From Spirochaetota bacterium (GTDB taxonomy: Bacteria; Spirochaetota; UBA4802; JAFGDQ01): a DNA stretch of 64,000 nucleotides. Within the stretch, counting starts at the first letter, position 1, and every line of letters starts with the position of its first letter. Below the pieces are notes generated by a model, which saw only the letters and a list, made by a program, of their open reading frames with translations, searched no databases and was not told the DNA's origin. Below are positions 9,036 to 19,196 of the stretch, piece after piece. The stretch spans positions 62,001-126,000 of the forward strand of contig JAFGDQ010000070.1 in assembly GCA_016932015.1 (NCBI GenBank), written 5' to 3'. The position numbers and the translations under genes were made by a program.

Positions 9036-10421
9036 ATGACTAAGAAAAAAATCGGCCTTGCTGCAGCATTCATAATTATTATATCAATTAATTTTCTTCC
9101 AATCCCTGTAGGACTGAATGCGGCAGGCAGAAACACGCTCGGCCTTTTACTGACGGCATTGATTCTGTGGATTACGGAACCGATTCCGATAGGAATAACA
9201 AGCCTGCTTGTTCTTGTACTTCAGCCTGTGCTGAAAGTCGCAACTCTTAAAAATTCCATTACAGGTTTTGCAAGCCCGGTCATTTTCTTTGTTATAGCTA
9301 CTTTTGGAATTTCCTATGCGATAACGAAGTATCCTCTCGCGAAAAGAATTCTGCTCATAATTCTGAAATATACAGGAAGCAATATTAAATACATACTTCT
9401 TGCCGTAATGTTTTCCACAATGATTATTTCATCCGTTATGTCAAACGTACCTGCGACAGCTGTTTTTATGGGAATAGTCTTCGGGTTGCTTGGGAATGTA
9501 GGTTCTATAGAAGCAAGAAAATCAATCGGGAAGATCTTCATGATAGCTATTCCTTTTGCAGGCATGATTGGCGGAATGATGACTCCTGCCGGAAGTTCGC
9601 TGAATATTCTTGCTCTGGATATTCTCAAACAGAATACAGGCATTACAATCAGTTTTATTCAATGGATGGTAATAGGGATTCCTGTGGCTTTAATACTCCT
9701 TCCTGTAACATGGTGGGTACTGTTAAAAATTTACAAACCTTCTGAAATGAAAAAAGAGGAAATTGACAGGTTTTTCAAAAACACTGATATTCCCGCCAGG
9801 ATGCAAACAGGTGAAAAGAAAGTACTTGTTATCATCAGCGCAATGATAATACTCTGGGTGCTCAGTTCATGGATACCAGTATTTGATGTGACAGTAATCG
9901 CTGTAACAGGCTTAATGGTTCTGTTTTTACCCGGAGTAAATGTATTGAGTTGGAATGAATTTTCAGATATTGTTTCATGGGACGTAGTGCTGCTGATTGG
10001 AAGCGTTATCTCAATAGGCGTTGCTTTCATGAGCAACGGGCTTGACACATGGATATTTACGAATGTATTTCAGCTGCCTGCAGACATCAACAGCATGGCC
10101 CTCATTTTCGCTCTCGGCATCTTTATAGCAGCACTGCATCTGCCGCTTCCGATCGCGCCTGCAATTATCACAGTAGTAATGCTGCCTCTTATTTCAATAG
10201 CGCCGACCTACGGCATAAGCCCTGCTATTCTTGCTCTGCCGATAGCTTCATTTGCAGGCTGCTGCATGCTGATTCCGCTCGATGCCGTACCTCTGCTCAC
10301 ATATTCAAGCGGTTATTATTCAATGATTGACATGGCAAAATCCGGCTGGATTATTACTTTGATATGGACAGTTCTAACAGCTGTCTGGGTGCCCGTTTCC
10401 GGCATGATCCTGGGTATTTAG
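9036..10421 (+). CDS. DASS/SLC13-family anion:Na+ symporter
   Basis: 461 aa; LWITEPIPIGITSLLV and MIGGMMTPAGSSLNILAL motifs, many TM helices. Confidence 0.9.
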   Translation: MTKKKIGLAAAFIIIISINFLPIPVGLNAAGRNTLGLLLTALILWITEPIPIGITSLLVLVLQPVLKVATLKNSITGFASPVIFFVIATFGISYAITKYPLAKRILLIILKYTGSNIKYILLAVMFSTMIISSVMSNVPATAVFMGIVFGLLGNVGSIEARKSIGKIFMIAIPFAGMIGGMMTPAGSSLNILALDILKQNTGITISFIQWMVIGIPVALILLPVTWWVLLKIYKPSEMKKEEIDRFFKNTDIPARMQTGEKKVLVIISAMIILWVLSSWIPVFDVTVIAVTGLMVLFLPGVNVLSWNEFSDIVSWDVVLLIGSVISIGVAFMSNGLDTWIFTNVFQLPADINSMALIFALGIFIAALHLPLPIAPAIITVVMLPLISIAPTYGISPAILALPIASFAGCCMLIPLDAVPLLTYSSGYYSMIDMAKSGWIITLIWTVLTAVWVPVSGMILGI

Positions 10422-10790
10422 AATAGACGGACTGTAATCACTCAGTAAAATAATAAAAAATATTTCAGCACAAATCATTACAAACCGCAATCCTGTGATA
10501 ACATTGTCGTAGATACTGTTATCAATATAATAAAACACGATAAAAAACAGAAAAGGAATGGAATACCCGGCGTGAACATCCATCAGAAAAAGCTGTATTT
10601 TTCTACTGAGTTCATTTTTAAAATACAGAAATACTATTTGCACGGAAAGAAACAGAGAAAAAATAAAACCAGCGGCAATTGCGATGAATTTCCCGTATGA
10701 TACTAAAAGCAGAAACATCAGATTAATGATTTCCAGAAAGTATAAAATATTAAAATACGAAACATAAAGAAAAATATTTCTCTTTATCAT
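10374..10790 (-). CDS. Hypothetical membrane protein
   Basis: 138 aa, hydrophobic helices; 3' end overlaps the 3' end of the convergent symporter gene by 48 nt. Confidence 0.45.
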   Translation of the reverse strand: MIKRNIFLYVSYFNILYFLEIINLMFLLLVSYGKFIAIAAGFIFSLFLSVQIVFLYFKNELSRKIQLFLMDVHAGYSIPFLFFIVFYYIDNSIYDNVITGLRFVMICAEIFFIILLSDYSPSILNTQDHAGNGHPDSC

Positions 10791-11087
10791 TAATCAATAC
10801 TCCATATTAAATTATTAAAAATCTGCTTTCAAGGTATGAATACTATTTTTTTAGCCTAAAAAATTTTTACAGGAAATATTCTTTACAAATTATTAAAATT
10901 CAGAATATTAGTCAACTGTCATATTTATTACTCAACCTGGCCAAACTTCTAATTCAAACTTAAACATATTGCAGGCATAGTGATTAAAGATTACATAATC
11001 ACCGGATGATTTGTATAGTTATTTTTACAAATAAACAGTTGTCAAAAAACATTTAGTAAAACCAAACTATAACCAAGGATAAATGCT

Positions 11088-11780
11088 ATGAATATTTTAA
11101 TTTTCGGTCCAAACGGCAGCGGCAAAGGCACACAAGGTGCTATAGTACAAAAAAAATACAACATTACCCATGTTGAATCAGGTGTCATTTTCAGGGAAAA
11201 TATCAGGAACGATACGGAGCTCGGAAAAAAAGCAAAGGAATATATTAATAAGGGAGACCTGGTCCCTGATGATATAACAATTCCTATGATTCTTAACAGA
11301 CTTAAAGAAAACGACTGCAGCAACGGCTGGCTTCTGGACGGATTTCCCAGAAACAGAGAGCAGGCAGTTGCGCTTAAAAAAGCGCTCGATAAGGAGAATA
11401 TAAAGCTTGATTTTGTAATTGAGATACACCTTGACCGTGAAATTGCCAGGAACAGGATCATGGGAAGGAGGATTTGCGAAAACGACGGCAATCACCCAAA
11501 CAACATTTTCATAGATACAATTAAGCCGCAGGAAAAAAACGGCAAAATGGTTTGCAGAGTATGCAGCGGAAGTTTATCAGCAAGATCCGACGATCAGGAT
11601 GAAACAGCTATTAATAAAAGGCATGATATATATTATAATACTGACGAAGGGACTCTTTCAGCTGTTATGTATTTCAAGGAAGTATCCAGGCAGAACAACG
11701 GAGCACCCGCAATAATAGAGATTGACGGAACAGCAGACGTAAAAACAGTAAGTGAAGATTTACTGTCCAGACTGAAATAA
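11088..11780 (+). CDS. adk: Adenylate kinase with extended lid
   Basis: GPNGSGKGTQ P-loop, DGFPRN, GRRIC, RSDDQDETAINKR. Confidence 0.92.
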   Translation: MNILIFGPNGSGKGTQGAIVQKKYNITHVESGVIFRENIRNDTELGKKAKEYINKGDLVPDDITIPMILNRLKENDCSNGWLLDGFPRNREQAVALKKALDKENIKLDFVIEIHLDREIARNRIMGRRICENDGNHPNNIFIDTIKPQEKNGKMVCRVCSGSLSARSDDQDETAINKRHDIYYNTDEGTLSAVMYFKEVSRQNNGAPAIIEIDGTADVKTVSEDLLSRLK

Positions 11781-11801
11781 AATATCCTGATTTTATAATT
11801 A

Positions 11802-11835
11802 TCAGCACCGGCTTTAAACATAAAACCGGTGCTGA
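11802..11835. terminator. Stem-loop downstream of adk
   Basis: TCAGCACCGG...CCGGTGCTGA perfect 10-bp inverted repeat; no strong T-tract. Confidence 0.4.
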
Positions 11836-11879
11836 CATATAATAACCATATTATTTAATCGGAAAAAACAGCTGATAAA

Positions 11880-12140
11880 AAATGAGATTATCCGGTACGC
11901 CCGTAAAAGCATACCCTGTTTAATCCAAACAGATAGGAAACTCCGGTTGCAGTTACTCCATGGATCAGGTAGCCTATATTGTACTTATTGATAAAAAAAT
12001 AAATATTATCAATGATGCCGTTTGCAAGAGTAGTTCCGGTGTAAATCTTTTAACAAGAATGGTTATCTGTTCATTGTTTAAATTATTTTCAGCTATTATC
12101 TCTTTTAACTTTTCTCCCGCCTTCTCAAGAATCCTTTGGT
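11880..12140 (-). pseudogene. Possible decayed coding remnant
   Basis: Manual translation gives two adjacent coding-like segments in different frames: DQRILEKAGEKLKEIIAENNLNNEQITILVKRF... then KIYTGTTLANGIIDNIYFFINKYNIGYLIHGVTATGVSYLFGLNRVCFYGRTG*; no start codon. Confidence 0.25.
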
Positions 12141-12200
12141 CTTATATTTAAAATTTCCTTATAATTCGATTTTTTTATCAGGGCAGCACTCTCACCATTC

Positions 12201-12719
12201 TTATTTTTTTTGTTTCTTTAAAACTTCCAGAGCTTCCTTTAAGGCATGAACCGCAAGAGAAGCACAATGTTCATTCTCCTCAGGCAGCCCTCCCAGTGCG
12301 TCAAGAACATCATTAGGCGTCAATTTTTTTATTTCATTTATTTTTTTGCCCTTAATCATTTCCGCTACCATACCTCCGGATGCGATAGTCGGCCCGCAGC
12401 CGTCAGTTTCAAATCCGAGATCGACAATAACTTCCTCTGAAACTTTCAGAAAAAATTCCATTGAATCTCCGCACGATCCGTCAACTTTAGCACAAGAGTC
12501 CGCATTATCCACCGTGCGTTTGTTAACAGGCATTAAAAACAAATCTATAGTCTTATCGGAATACATTTCCCGCAGCTGTTCTATTGCAGTTTTTTTCCAT
12601 CTCTCATAATCTTCAGGAGAAGATTTGTCCTTGAATATCCCTATCCCCGCAAGGCTGTTTTCCGCCCAAATATCAAGATTACTCTCAAATTCTGCTGATA
12701 AATTTGTATTTTTCCCCAT
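12201..12719 (-). CDS. IscU/NifU N-terminal-like iron-sulfur scaffold protein
   Basis: DGSCGDSMEFFLKV, GFETDGCGPTIASGGMVAEMIKGK, ALGGLPEENEHCASLAVHALKEAL (three conserved Cys). Confidence 0.85.
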   Translation of the reverse strand: MGKNTNLSAEFESNLDIWAENSLAGIGIFKDKSSPEDYERWKKTAIEQLREMYSDKTIDLFLMPVNKRTVDNADSCAKVDGSCGDSMEFFLKVSEEVIVDLGFETDGCGPTIASGGMVAEMIKGKKINEIKKLTPNDVLDALGGLPEENEHCASLAVHALKEALEVLKKQKK

Positions 12720-12741
12720 AATTAAATATCCTGAAATTAAA

Positions 12742-13659
12742 TTATTTAAAGGCAGGCAAGTATGTCCTGTTCAATATTTTCTTCATATTTTTACTAAAAA
12801 TAATTCCCTGTACAATGCCCCTTATTGAACTCGTCACTGTCTTTACATAGACCTCATCAGCGGCCCTATTGTCAAAAGCAATTAATACTTCATCATCCCC
12901 GATTATAAACTGTTTTTTTGTTTTCTCTTCCGCTTTTTTTTCCTGGCTGATTATCACAGCATATTTTCTTTCCGCGTTTATTTCAAAGAATACTTCCTGA
13001 AAATCAGTAATGTTCATTTTTTCCGCATCACCATCATTAAATACGTTATATGACAAAGAAGCATTATTAACAGAAATATTATTCCTGTTCACCTCAACAA
13101 TATCTCCCTGTTTCGCTATAATTCTTCCTGCTGCCTCTTCTTCTCCATAGGAAAATAATACAATATCGCCTGTATCTGCACTGATTATGCCGGATTTATT
13201 TATAAGCAAATACTCTCCTTTTACTAATCCTGGATTCATATTGTCTGAAGTTATTCTGTCAATTGAGAAGAGTTTAGGAAAAAGCATACATGATAAAGTC
13301 AGTAAACCTGCGAATATAACTGCATACAGGAAATAAATAATTATGGAATTGAACCAGCGCAGGTTGAAAAATTTCTTTTTTGATGCAGTATATAATGCTT
13401 CCAGAGGAGAAATAATCCAGATTAACAAGTGCACACATAGAACAGGAAACAGAAAAAAAACGGAAAATTCTTTTCCATTCATAAATAAATAAAGCGGAAT
13501 TGCCAGAAGTGAAAAGATTCGCAGTACTGAATAAATCAGGCCTTTGATAAAATTACCGTTATACACCTGTCCAAGTCCCGTAAAAAAGAAAGAAAGGACA
13601 AAGGCAGAAAAAGGGCGCCTTTTAAAAGTAACTTCAGAACTTATTATATTGCTCTTCAT
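12742..13659 (-). CDS. S26 signal-peptidase-like membrane protein with N-terminal TM2-like region; predicted catalytically inactive
   Basis: N-terminal LSFFFTGLGQVYNGNFIKGLIY; ITSDNMNPGLVKGEYLLINK resembles SPase box B and GRIIAKQGDIVEV box D, but Ser->Asn and Lys->Gly. Confidence 0.7.
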   Translation of the reverse strand: MKSNIISSEVTFKRRPFSAFVLSFFFTGLGQVYNGNFIKGLIYSVLRIFSLLAIPLYLFMNGKEFSVFFLFPVLCVHLLIWIISPLEALYTASKKKFFNLRWFNSIIIYFLYAVIFAGLLTLSCMLFPKLFSIDRITSDNMNPGLVKGEYLLINKSGIISADTGDIVLFSYGEEEAAGRIIAKQGDIVEVNRNNISVNNASLSYNVFNDGDAEKMNITDFQEVFFEINAERKYAVIISQEKKAEEKTKKQFIIGDDEVLIAFDNRAADEVYVKTVTSSIRGIVQGIIFSKNMKKILNRTYLPAFK

Positions 13660-13755
13660 AATTTATATTCAATCCGTAACCTGCCTGCCAATTTCCGGAA
13701 TGAAAGAATCATTCACTTTTACTTAAAATCAACAATAATATAAAAATCTGTCACC

Positions 13756-14415
13756 CTATAAACAGGATTCAATAAATTTTCTTATATTATCTTTTCCATG
13801 AAAAACACCGAAATGTCCTTCACACAACACATCCGCCTCAAGTGATATTAAGAATTCCAGAGAGGCATTATAGTCTTTCCTGTTTGAAAGCAGCAGATCA
13901 TTTAACGGTCCGTGAACATCCTGGGCAAACAGTATTTTTTTTTCATCAGAAACAACAGTAAGAACTGAGGATCCCGGGGAATGTCCCGGGGTATGATAAA
14001 AACCAATATCAAGATCCCCGACTTTAAAATTTTGCTCTCTATCTTGTACCTTAATGTCAACTGCTGTTTTCTGTATTGATGATCCATACCAGCCAGCTGC
14101 TGTTACCTCATTATCTCCTTTCTCCAAATAGAAAGCATCCAGTTCATGAGCAACGATACGGCAACCGGTTTCATTTCTAATCCTGTCTGCTCCGCCCGTA
14201 TGGTCATAATGACAATGAGTCAGGAAAAGATATTTCAGCATATCAGATGATACACCAGCGCTCCGGATATTATCCATAAGCTCCGTGTGCCCGTTGCCTG
14301 TACCGGCGTCTATAAGAGATGCTTCGTCATTGCATACAATCAGATATGCGGCAGCATCCTGTGAATGAGATTCCATGGAGCCGCCGACCTGAAAAACATT
14401 GGATGTGATTCGCAT
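13756..14415 (-). CDS. MBL-fold metallohydrolase (glyoxalase II-like)
   Basis: THCHYDHTGG, HTPGHSPGS, CEGHFG. Confidence 0.9.
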   Translation of the reverse strand: MRITSNVFQVGGSMESHSQDAAAYLIVCNDEASLIDAGTGNGHTELMDNIRSAGVSSDMLKYLFLTHCHYDHTGGADRIRNETGCRIVAHELDAFYLEKGDNEVTAAGWYGSSIQKTAVDIKVQDREQNFKVGDLDIGFYHTPGHSPGSSVLTVVSDEKKILFAQDVHGPLNDLLLSNRKDYNASLEFLISLEADVLCEGHFGVFHGKDNIRKFIESCL

Positions 14416-14522
14416 AATAATTTTTTGGGAAGCCCTGATAGGAATGATAACCTTAAATTCAAATATTATTTATTTCATAAATTAAGACGAGACAGGAAGA
14501 AACACAATAAATATACTGAATA

Positions 14523-15875
14523 TTAAAGAGCTTTTTTTCTGCCGGCGAATTCCCGGTCCAGTATTTCCCATATTTTGTTTATATCAGGTTCTGTTTCAAT
14601 CGGTCTGTTCGCGAATTTGCTGTTCACCCCGTTAAGCGCTGACTCATGATAACCGATTTTAAATTCTGAAAATTTAAGACCGTGTGCTGTTGAAATTACA
14701 ATCACCCTGTCCTTTTTCTTTATCTTTTTCTGTTCGATCAGCTTAATTAGAGCCGCAAGCGCAACACCTGTATGAGGGCATGAGTAAAGCCCTGTAAGGT
14801 CTCCTAACGCCGCAGCATTGGCAAGTTCATCTTCGCTTGCCTGCTCAACAATACCGTCAAATTCGTTTAAAGCTCTTATTGCTTTCTGAACGGAAACCGG
14901 ATCTCCTATCTGAATCGCGGAGGCCAGAGTTTTTTCCGGCTGTATTGGATTGAATTTCTTAAAACCGGTCTGATAAGACAGATAAAGCGGATTAGCTTTC
15001 TCAGCCTGAGCAAGAACAATTCGCGGTGTCTTGTCAATAAGTCCGAGTTCTTTCATCATTTTAAAGCCATTACCCAGAGCAGACACATTACCGAGATTTC
15101 CTCCGGGAATAATAATTACATCAGGTACTTCCCAGTCGAACTGCTGAACTATTTCAACTGAAATGGACTTCTGGCCCTCAACACGAAGAGAATTCATTGA
15201 ATTAGCAAGATATATCTTGTTATCTTTAGTTATTTCCTTGACGATCTTCATGCAGCCGTCAAAATTTGTATCAAGAGAAAGCACAATAGAACCGTTCGCC
15301 ATAGGCTGCACAAGCTGTGCAGTAGAAATCTTGTTGCTTGGCAGAAACACTATGGAAGGAATTCCCGCGTAGGCGCAATAGGCTGCAAGCGCTGCGGAAG
15401 TATCTCCTGTTGACGCGCATGCAACTGCTTTAATATCGCGGCCTTTTTTAATCATTTCATTTACGACCGAAACAAGTACAGTCATTCCCAGATCCTTAAA
15501 TGAACCAGTGTGACTGTTGCCGCACATCTTGACCCACAGGTCCTGTACCCCAAGATATTCGCCCAGCCTTCTCGCCCAGAATAAATTTGTATTCCCTTCA
15601 AACATTGAAACAACATTGTCATTATCAACTTCGGGACAGACCCATTCTTTCTTGCCCCAGACTCCGCTTCCATAAGGCCAGGAAGTGGCGGCTGTCCGGC
15701 TCTCAAACAAAGCCTTCCATTCTTTGGGAGATTTCTTCTTAAGTCTGTCCATATCATGGCTTACTTCCAGCAGACTGCCGCATTTTTCGCATTCATATAC
15801 TACTTTATCAAGAGGATATTCAACATTACATCCTGAGATGCATTTAAATACTGCTTTGTATTCGTTATTATTCAT
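14523..15875 (-). CDS. thrC: Threonine synthase
   Basis: N-terminal zinc ribbon (C..C..CEKCG), PLP motif [27 protein letters not shown] at 15875 preferred over the ORF start at 15932. Confidence 0.92.
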   Translation of the reverse strand: MNNNEYKAVFKCISGCNVEYPLDKVVYECEKCGSLLEVSHDMDRLKKKSPKEWKALFESRTAATSWPYGSGVWGKKEWVCPEVDNDNVVSMFEGNTNLFWARRLGEYLGVQDLWVKMCGNSHTGSFKDLGMTVLVSVVNEMIKKGRDIKAVACASTGDTSAALAAYCAYAGIPSIVFLPSNKISTAQLVQPMANGSIVLSLDTNFDGCMKIVKEITKDNKIYLANSMNSLRVEGQKSISVEIVQQFDWEVPDVIIIPGGNLGNVSALGNGFKMMKELGLIDKTPRIVLAQAEKANPLYLSYQTGFKKFNPIQPEKTLASAIQIGDPVSVQKAIRALNEFDGIVEQASEDELANAAALGDLTGLYSCPHTGVALAALIKLIEQKKIKKKDRVIVISTAHGLKFSEFKIGYHESALNGVNSKFANRPIETEPDINKIWEILDREFAGRKKAL

Positions 15876-15947
15876 ATAATGTATCTTATTAATTAAAATG
15901 AAGCCTGTTAGCCAGGCTTTACTGTAAAACAAATCCCGAACAAATAA

Positions 15948-17216
15948 TTATTCTTCTATTCTGATAATCGTAATATCGGACTCAATAAAGTCAAAAGAAT
16001 TTATTTCTTTTACAGATTTAAGCATTCCCTGTTCAGAACAATTATGAGTCATTATTATTACAGGCACATATTTGCTGTTCTCCGCTTTCTGCATAACTGA
16101 TGCAATTGAAATACTGTTCTTTGCAAGCACTCCGGATACCCTGGAAAGAATTCCGGGCCTGTCCGCTGTGCTCAGCCGCATATAATATCTGTATATCTGA
16201 TCCTTAGGCTTGAGCAGTTTAGCTGTTTCAACATCAGGCAGCTTTTCACCTGATTTGATTTTCCGTGCAATCTGAATAACATCACTTATTACAGCTGAAG
16301 CTGTCGGCAGACTGCCGGCGCCTTTGCCGTAAAGAATAATAGGATCTGTCATATCAGCTGAAAACATAACAGCATTATATTCATTTCTGACTGAAGCAAG
16401 AGGATGCTTGAGGGAAAGCATAGCGGGCCGAACTGTAATCTCAAGCTCGGAACCAACGATCCTGGCTGCTCCCAGAAGTTTGATCGCGTAACCCATCTCT
16501 TTCGCGTAAACAATATCACCGCTGGTTATTCCGGTAATACCCTCTACAGGTATGGAGCTGAATGCGACTTTTTTATTAAAAGCAAGACGCGCCAGAACTG
16601 TTATTTTATGAGCTGCATCAAATCCTTCAATATCAAATGTAGGGTCAGCCTCGGCAAAACCTTTCTTTTGAGCATCCTTCAATGCATCATTAAATGACAG
16701 GCCGTCATCTTCCATTCTGGTTAAAATATAATTGGTTGTCCCGTTCAGTATTCCCAGAACCGCGTCAACCCTGTTCCCAACAAGGCCGTCTCTTAAAGCC
16801 TGTATGCAGGGCATACCCCCGCCGACTGACGCCTCAAATCCAAGACTCGATCCGGAATTGCTCTCAAGTTTAAAGATATCCTCCCCGTCTTCAGCCAGCA
16901 GTTTTTTATTTGCAGTTACGACATTTTTGCCTTTTTTTAACGATTCAAGAACTATTGATTTTGCGGGTTCAATACCGCCTATCAGTTCAATAACTGTATC
17001 TATTTCACTGTCATCTGTAATATTTTTCCAGCTTTTGGTTGTATTGATATTTTGTATTTTATCCTTAAATTTATCAATTTCCAGATCACAAATAGTTTTA
17101 ATATTTATATCGATTCCTGTTCTCTGTCTGATCAACACACTGTTTTTCTTTAATAAGGAATAGACTCCGCTTCCAACTGTACCGAAACCTATTAATCCGA
17201 TCTTTATTTTTTTCAT
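15948..17216 (-). CDS. hom: Homoserine dehydrogenase with ACT domain
   Basis: IGLIGFGTVGSGV, NGTTNYIL, GFAEADPTFDIEGFDAAHK, C-terminal ACT-like RPGILSRVSGVLAKNSISIASVMQ. Confidence 0.95.
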   Translation of the reverse strand: MKKIKIGLIGFGTVGSGVYSLLKKNSVLIRQRTGIDINIKTICDLEIDKFKDKIQNINTTKSWKNITDDSEIDTVIELIGGIEPAKSIVLESLKKGKNVVTANKKLLAEDGEDIFKLESNSGSSLGFEASVGGGMPCIQALRDGLVGNRVDAVLGILNGTTNYILTRMEDDGLSFNDALKDAQKKGFAEADPTFDIEGFDAAHKITVLARLAFNKKVAFSSIPVEGITGITSGDIVYAKEMGYAIKLLGAARIVGSELEITVRPAMLSLKHPLASVRNEYNAVMFSADMTDPIILYGKGAGSLPTASAVISDVIQIARKIKSGEKLPDVETAKLLKPKDQIYRYYMRLSTADRPGILSRVSGVLAKNSISIASVMQKAENSKYVPVIIMTHNCSEQGMLKSVKEINSFDFIESDITIIRIEE

Positions 17217-17431
17217 AATTATTAAAACCTGAGTAAATTATTAATATTAGCTTTGATTAGTAAAGCGGTTACACGCTGTTGCCAAGAGAAATGCCTGCTA
17301 CAGTGAAAAAATTTTGAAAGAATGGGTTACTCCTGAATATCCATATAAAAAGACAGGCACTAAAACAAATTTAATGGATAATAAAAACAATTATACCAGG
17401 ATAAAAACGCAATGTACGTTAAATTACCACA

Positions 17432-17782
17432 CTATGCGCGATAAAATTTTTCATCGGGAATTAAGGCTATGGAATCCTTCAGCATATCATCTTTAGCATT
17501 CTGACAGGATTCTTTTAATTCAAGAGATATCTTATAAAATTCATCAATGTCCATTAGCATTTTAACAGTAATAGCAGACAGCTTCTCAATATTATCCTGC
17601 AGGGATTTTTCAAGCTCCAGACATGAAGCTTCTCTTTCCAGGCACTCTTCAATGAGTTCTCTATGCATTTCTTTTTCTTTTTCAGTTAACGTCTTAACTA
17701 TATCTTGTATTTTCTTCAACTGATGTTCCTTAAAAAAACTTGTATTCATTAATAAATATATAACAGATTTGTTTTTTTCCAT
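17432..17782 (-). CDS. Hypothetical coiled-coil protein
   Basis: 116 aa, heptad-rich; divergent from the MCP-like gene. Confidence 0.5.
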   Translation of the reverse strand: MEKNKSVIYLLMNTSFFKEHQLKKIQDIVKTLTEKEKEMHRELIEECLEREASCLELEKSLQDNIEKLSAITVKMLMDIDEFYKISLELKESCQNAKDDMLKDSIALIPDEKFYRA

Positions 17783-17928
17783 TATTTTGTAACAACAATT
17801 ATTTATTCACTATATAAATCAAGAATTTTTTAACCATACAAATGTTTCAATCATATATAAAATAACTTGATATTTATTTGATCGTTGTTATAATATTTTC
17901 ATCTGAAATTATTTAAGGTATAAGATCA

Positions 17929-18834
17929 ATGGAATCTGATTCAAAATCATTGCCACAACTGCAGAATGTATTTCTTGCTGTTTTAATGATACTGAAGACT
18001 TTTCTGCTGTTTACTGTAAAGCTGGTAAGTACAGCTGTTATTCTGCCGCTGTCATTTATAAGCTTTGCATTAAATTCCATACTTATTCCTTTAAATAAAC
18101 TGATTTCTTTTCCTGACCAAATTGCAATTCGAAAAACCAAATCATCAAGATTAATAAGCAAAAGCCTGAACAATACAGGCAAATCAACTGAAAAAAATGA
18201 ATTATCTGATAAAAATACACCAGATTATCTCGGGAATAATTACAAAAATAAATCTTCTGAAATTATAACGGAAATGTCATTAAAACAATATAATAATTTA
18301 AAACAATATAAAGCTTATACGGGCAGATTAAATGACATTATGGTAATCAATAAAAAAATTCATAATGTTATACAGATGATTGAGGATCTGGCCCTTCAGA
18401 CAAATACCCTTTCATTAAATGCCGCAGTAGAATCCGCAAAAGCCGGAGATAACGAAAACGGATTTGCCAGGATTTCTTCCGGACTCAAAATCCTTTCAAA
18501 AAACACAGTTTCTGCTCTCAGAGAAATTAATCATATTCTCAATGATACAATAGAAAAAATACCCGGGAATATGGATATTTTAAATCCAGAAAAGGACATT
18601 GATGAGCTCTATTACAGGATAAAAAATCTTTTTAATGCTTGTAATGCCGGCCATTCTTCATTTACAAAAAAAACAGAAAGCCATGTCCGGCCGGCAATGA
18701 GAATCAAAAGTATTTCAAATGCAAATCCGGTCAGCACCTGCAATAAAAACACTTCGGATAAAACAGCAGCACCCGCTGATAATCTGAACGAATCAAATAA
18801 TTTCATAAAAGACAAAAAACCGACACTTCATTAA
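17929..18834 (+). CDS. Divergent methyl-accepting chemotaxis-like protein
   Basis: Hydrophobic N-terminus; DLALQTNTLSLNAAVESAKAGDNENGFARISSGLKILSKNTVSALREI resembles the MCP hairpin tip. Confidence 0.72.
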   Translation: MESDSKSLPQLQNVFLAVLMILKTFLLFTVKLVSTAVILPLSFISFALNSILIPLNKLISFPDQIAIRKTKSSRLISKSLNNTGKSTEKNELSDKNTPDYLGNNYKNKSSEIITEMSLKQYNNLKQYKAYTGRLNDIMVINKKIHNVIQMIEDLALQTNTLSLNAAVESAKAGDNENGFARISSGLKILSKNTVSALREINHILNDTIEKIPGNMDILNPEKDIDELYYRIKNLFNACNAGHSSFTKKTESHVRPAMRIKSISNANPVSTCNKNTSDKTAAPADNLNESNNFIKDKKPTLH

Positions 18835-19196
18835 AATAGGACCTTCTGTTCAACCTCTATTTATAAAATCCATGAGCAATGAATTCTTTTAAAAATAAAT
18901 ACCTGTACTGTTTCAATAGTAAAACCCTTTAGTATAATTAAGTTTCACCGCAAAAGGCTTTTAAGCTTGAAAAAATTTTCTCAATATTGGAATATCACCA
19001 TTACTTACAACTAATTTTTCGATAACAATAATTTCAACAGCTGACATTAACTATCAGATTTTACAGGATATGGTTCCCTGACAAACGTCCGGCAAACCGG
19101 AATACTGATCTGCAGACCGGATATCCGTACACATGAAATGTTCCGAAATTAAAAATTTTTATCAATCTTAAACAATGATAACACCGGAGAAATACT

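Noticed and set aside
17314-17496. 60-aa plus-strand ORF between hom and the coiled-coil gene
   Set aside because: Short, no RBS, no domain, partly antisense to 17432..17782.
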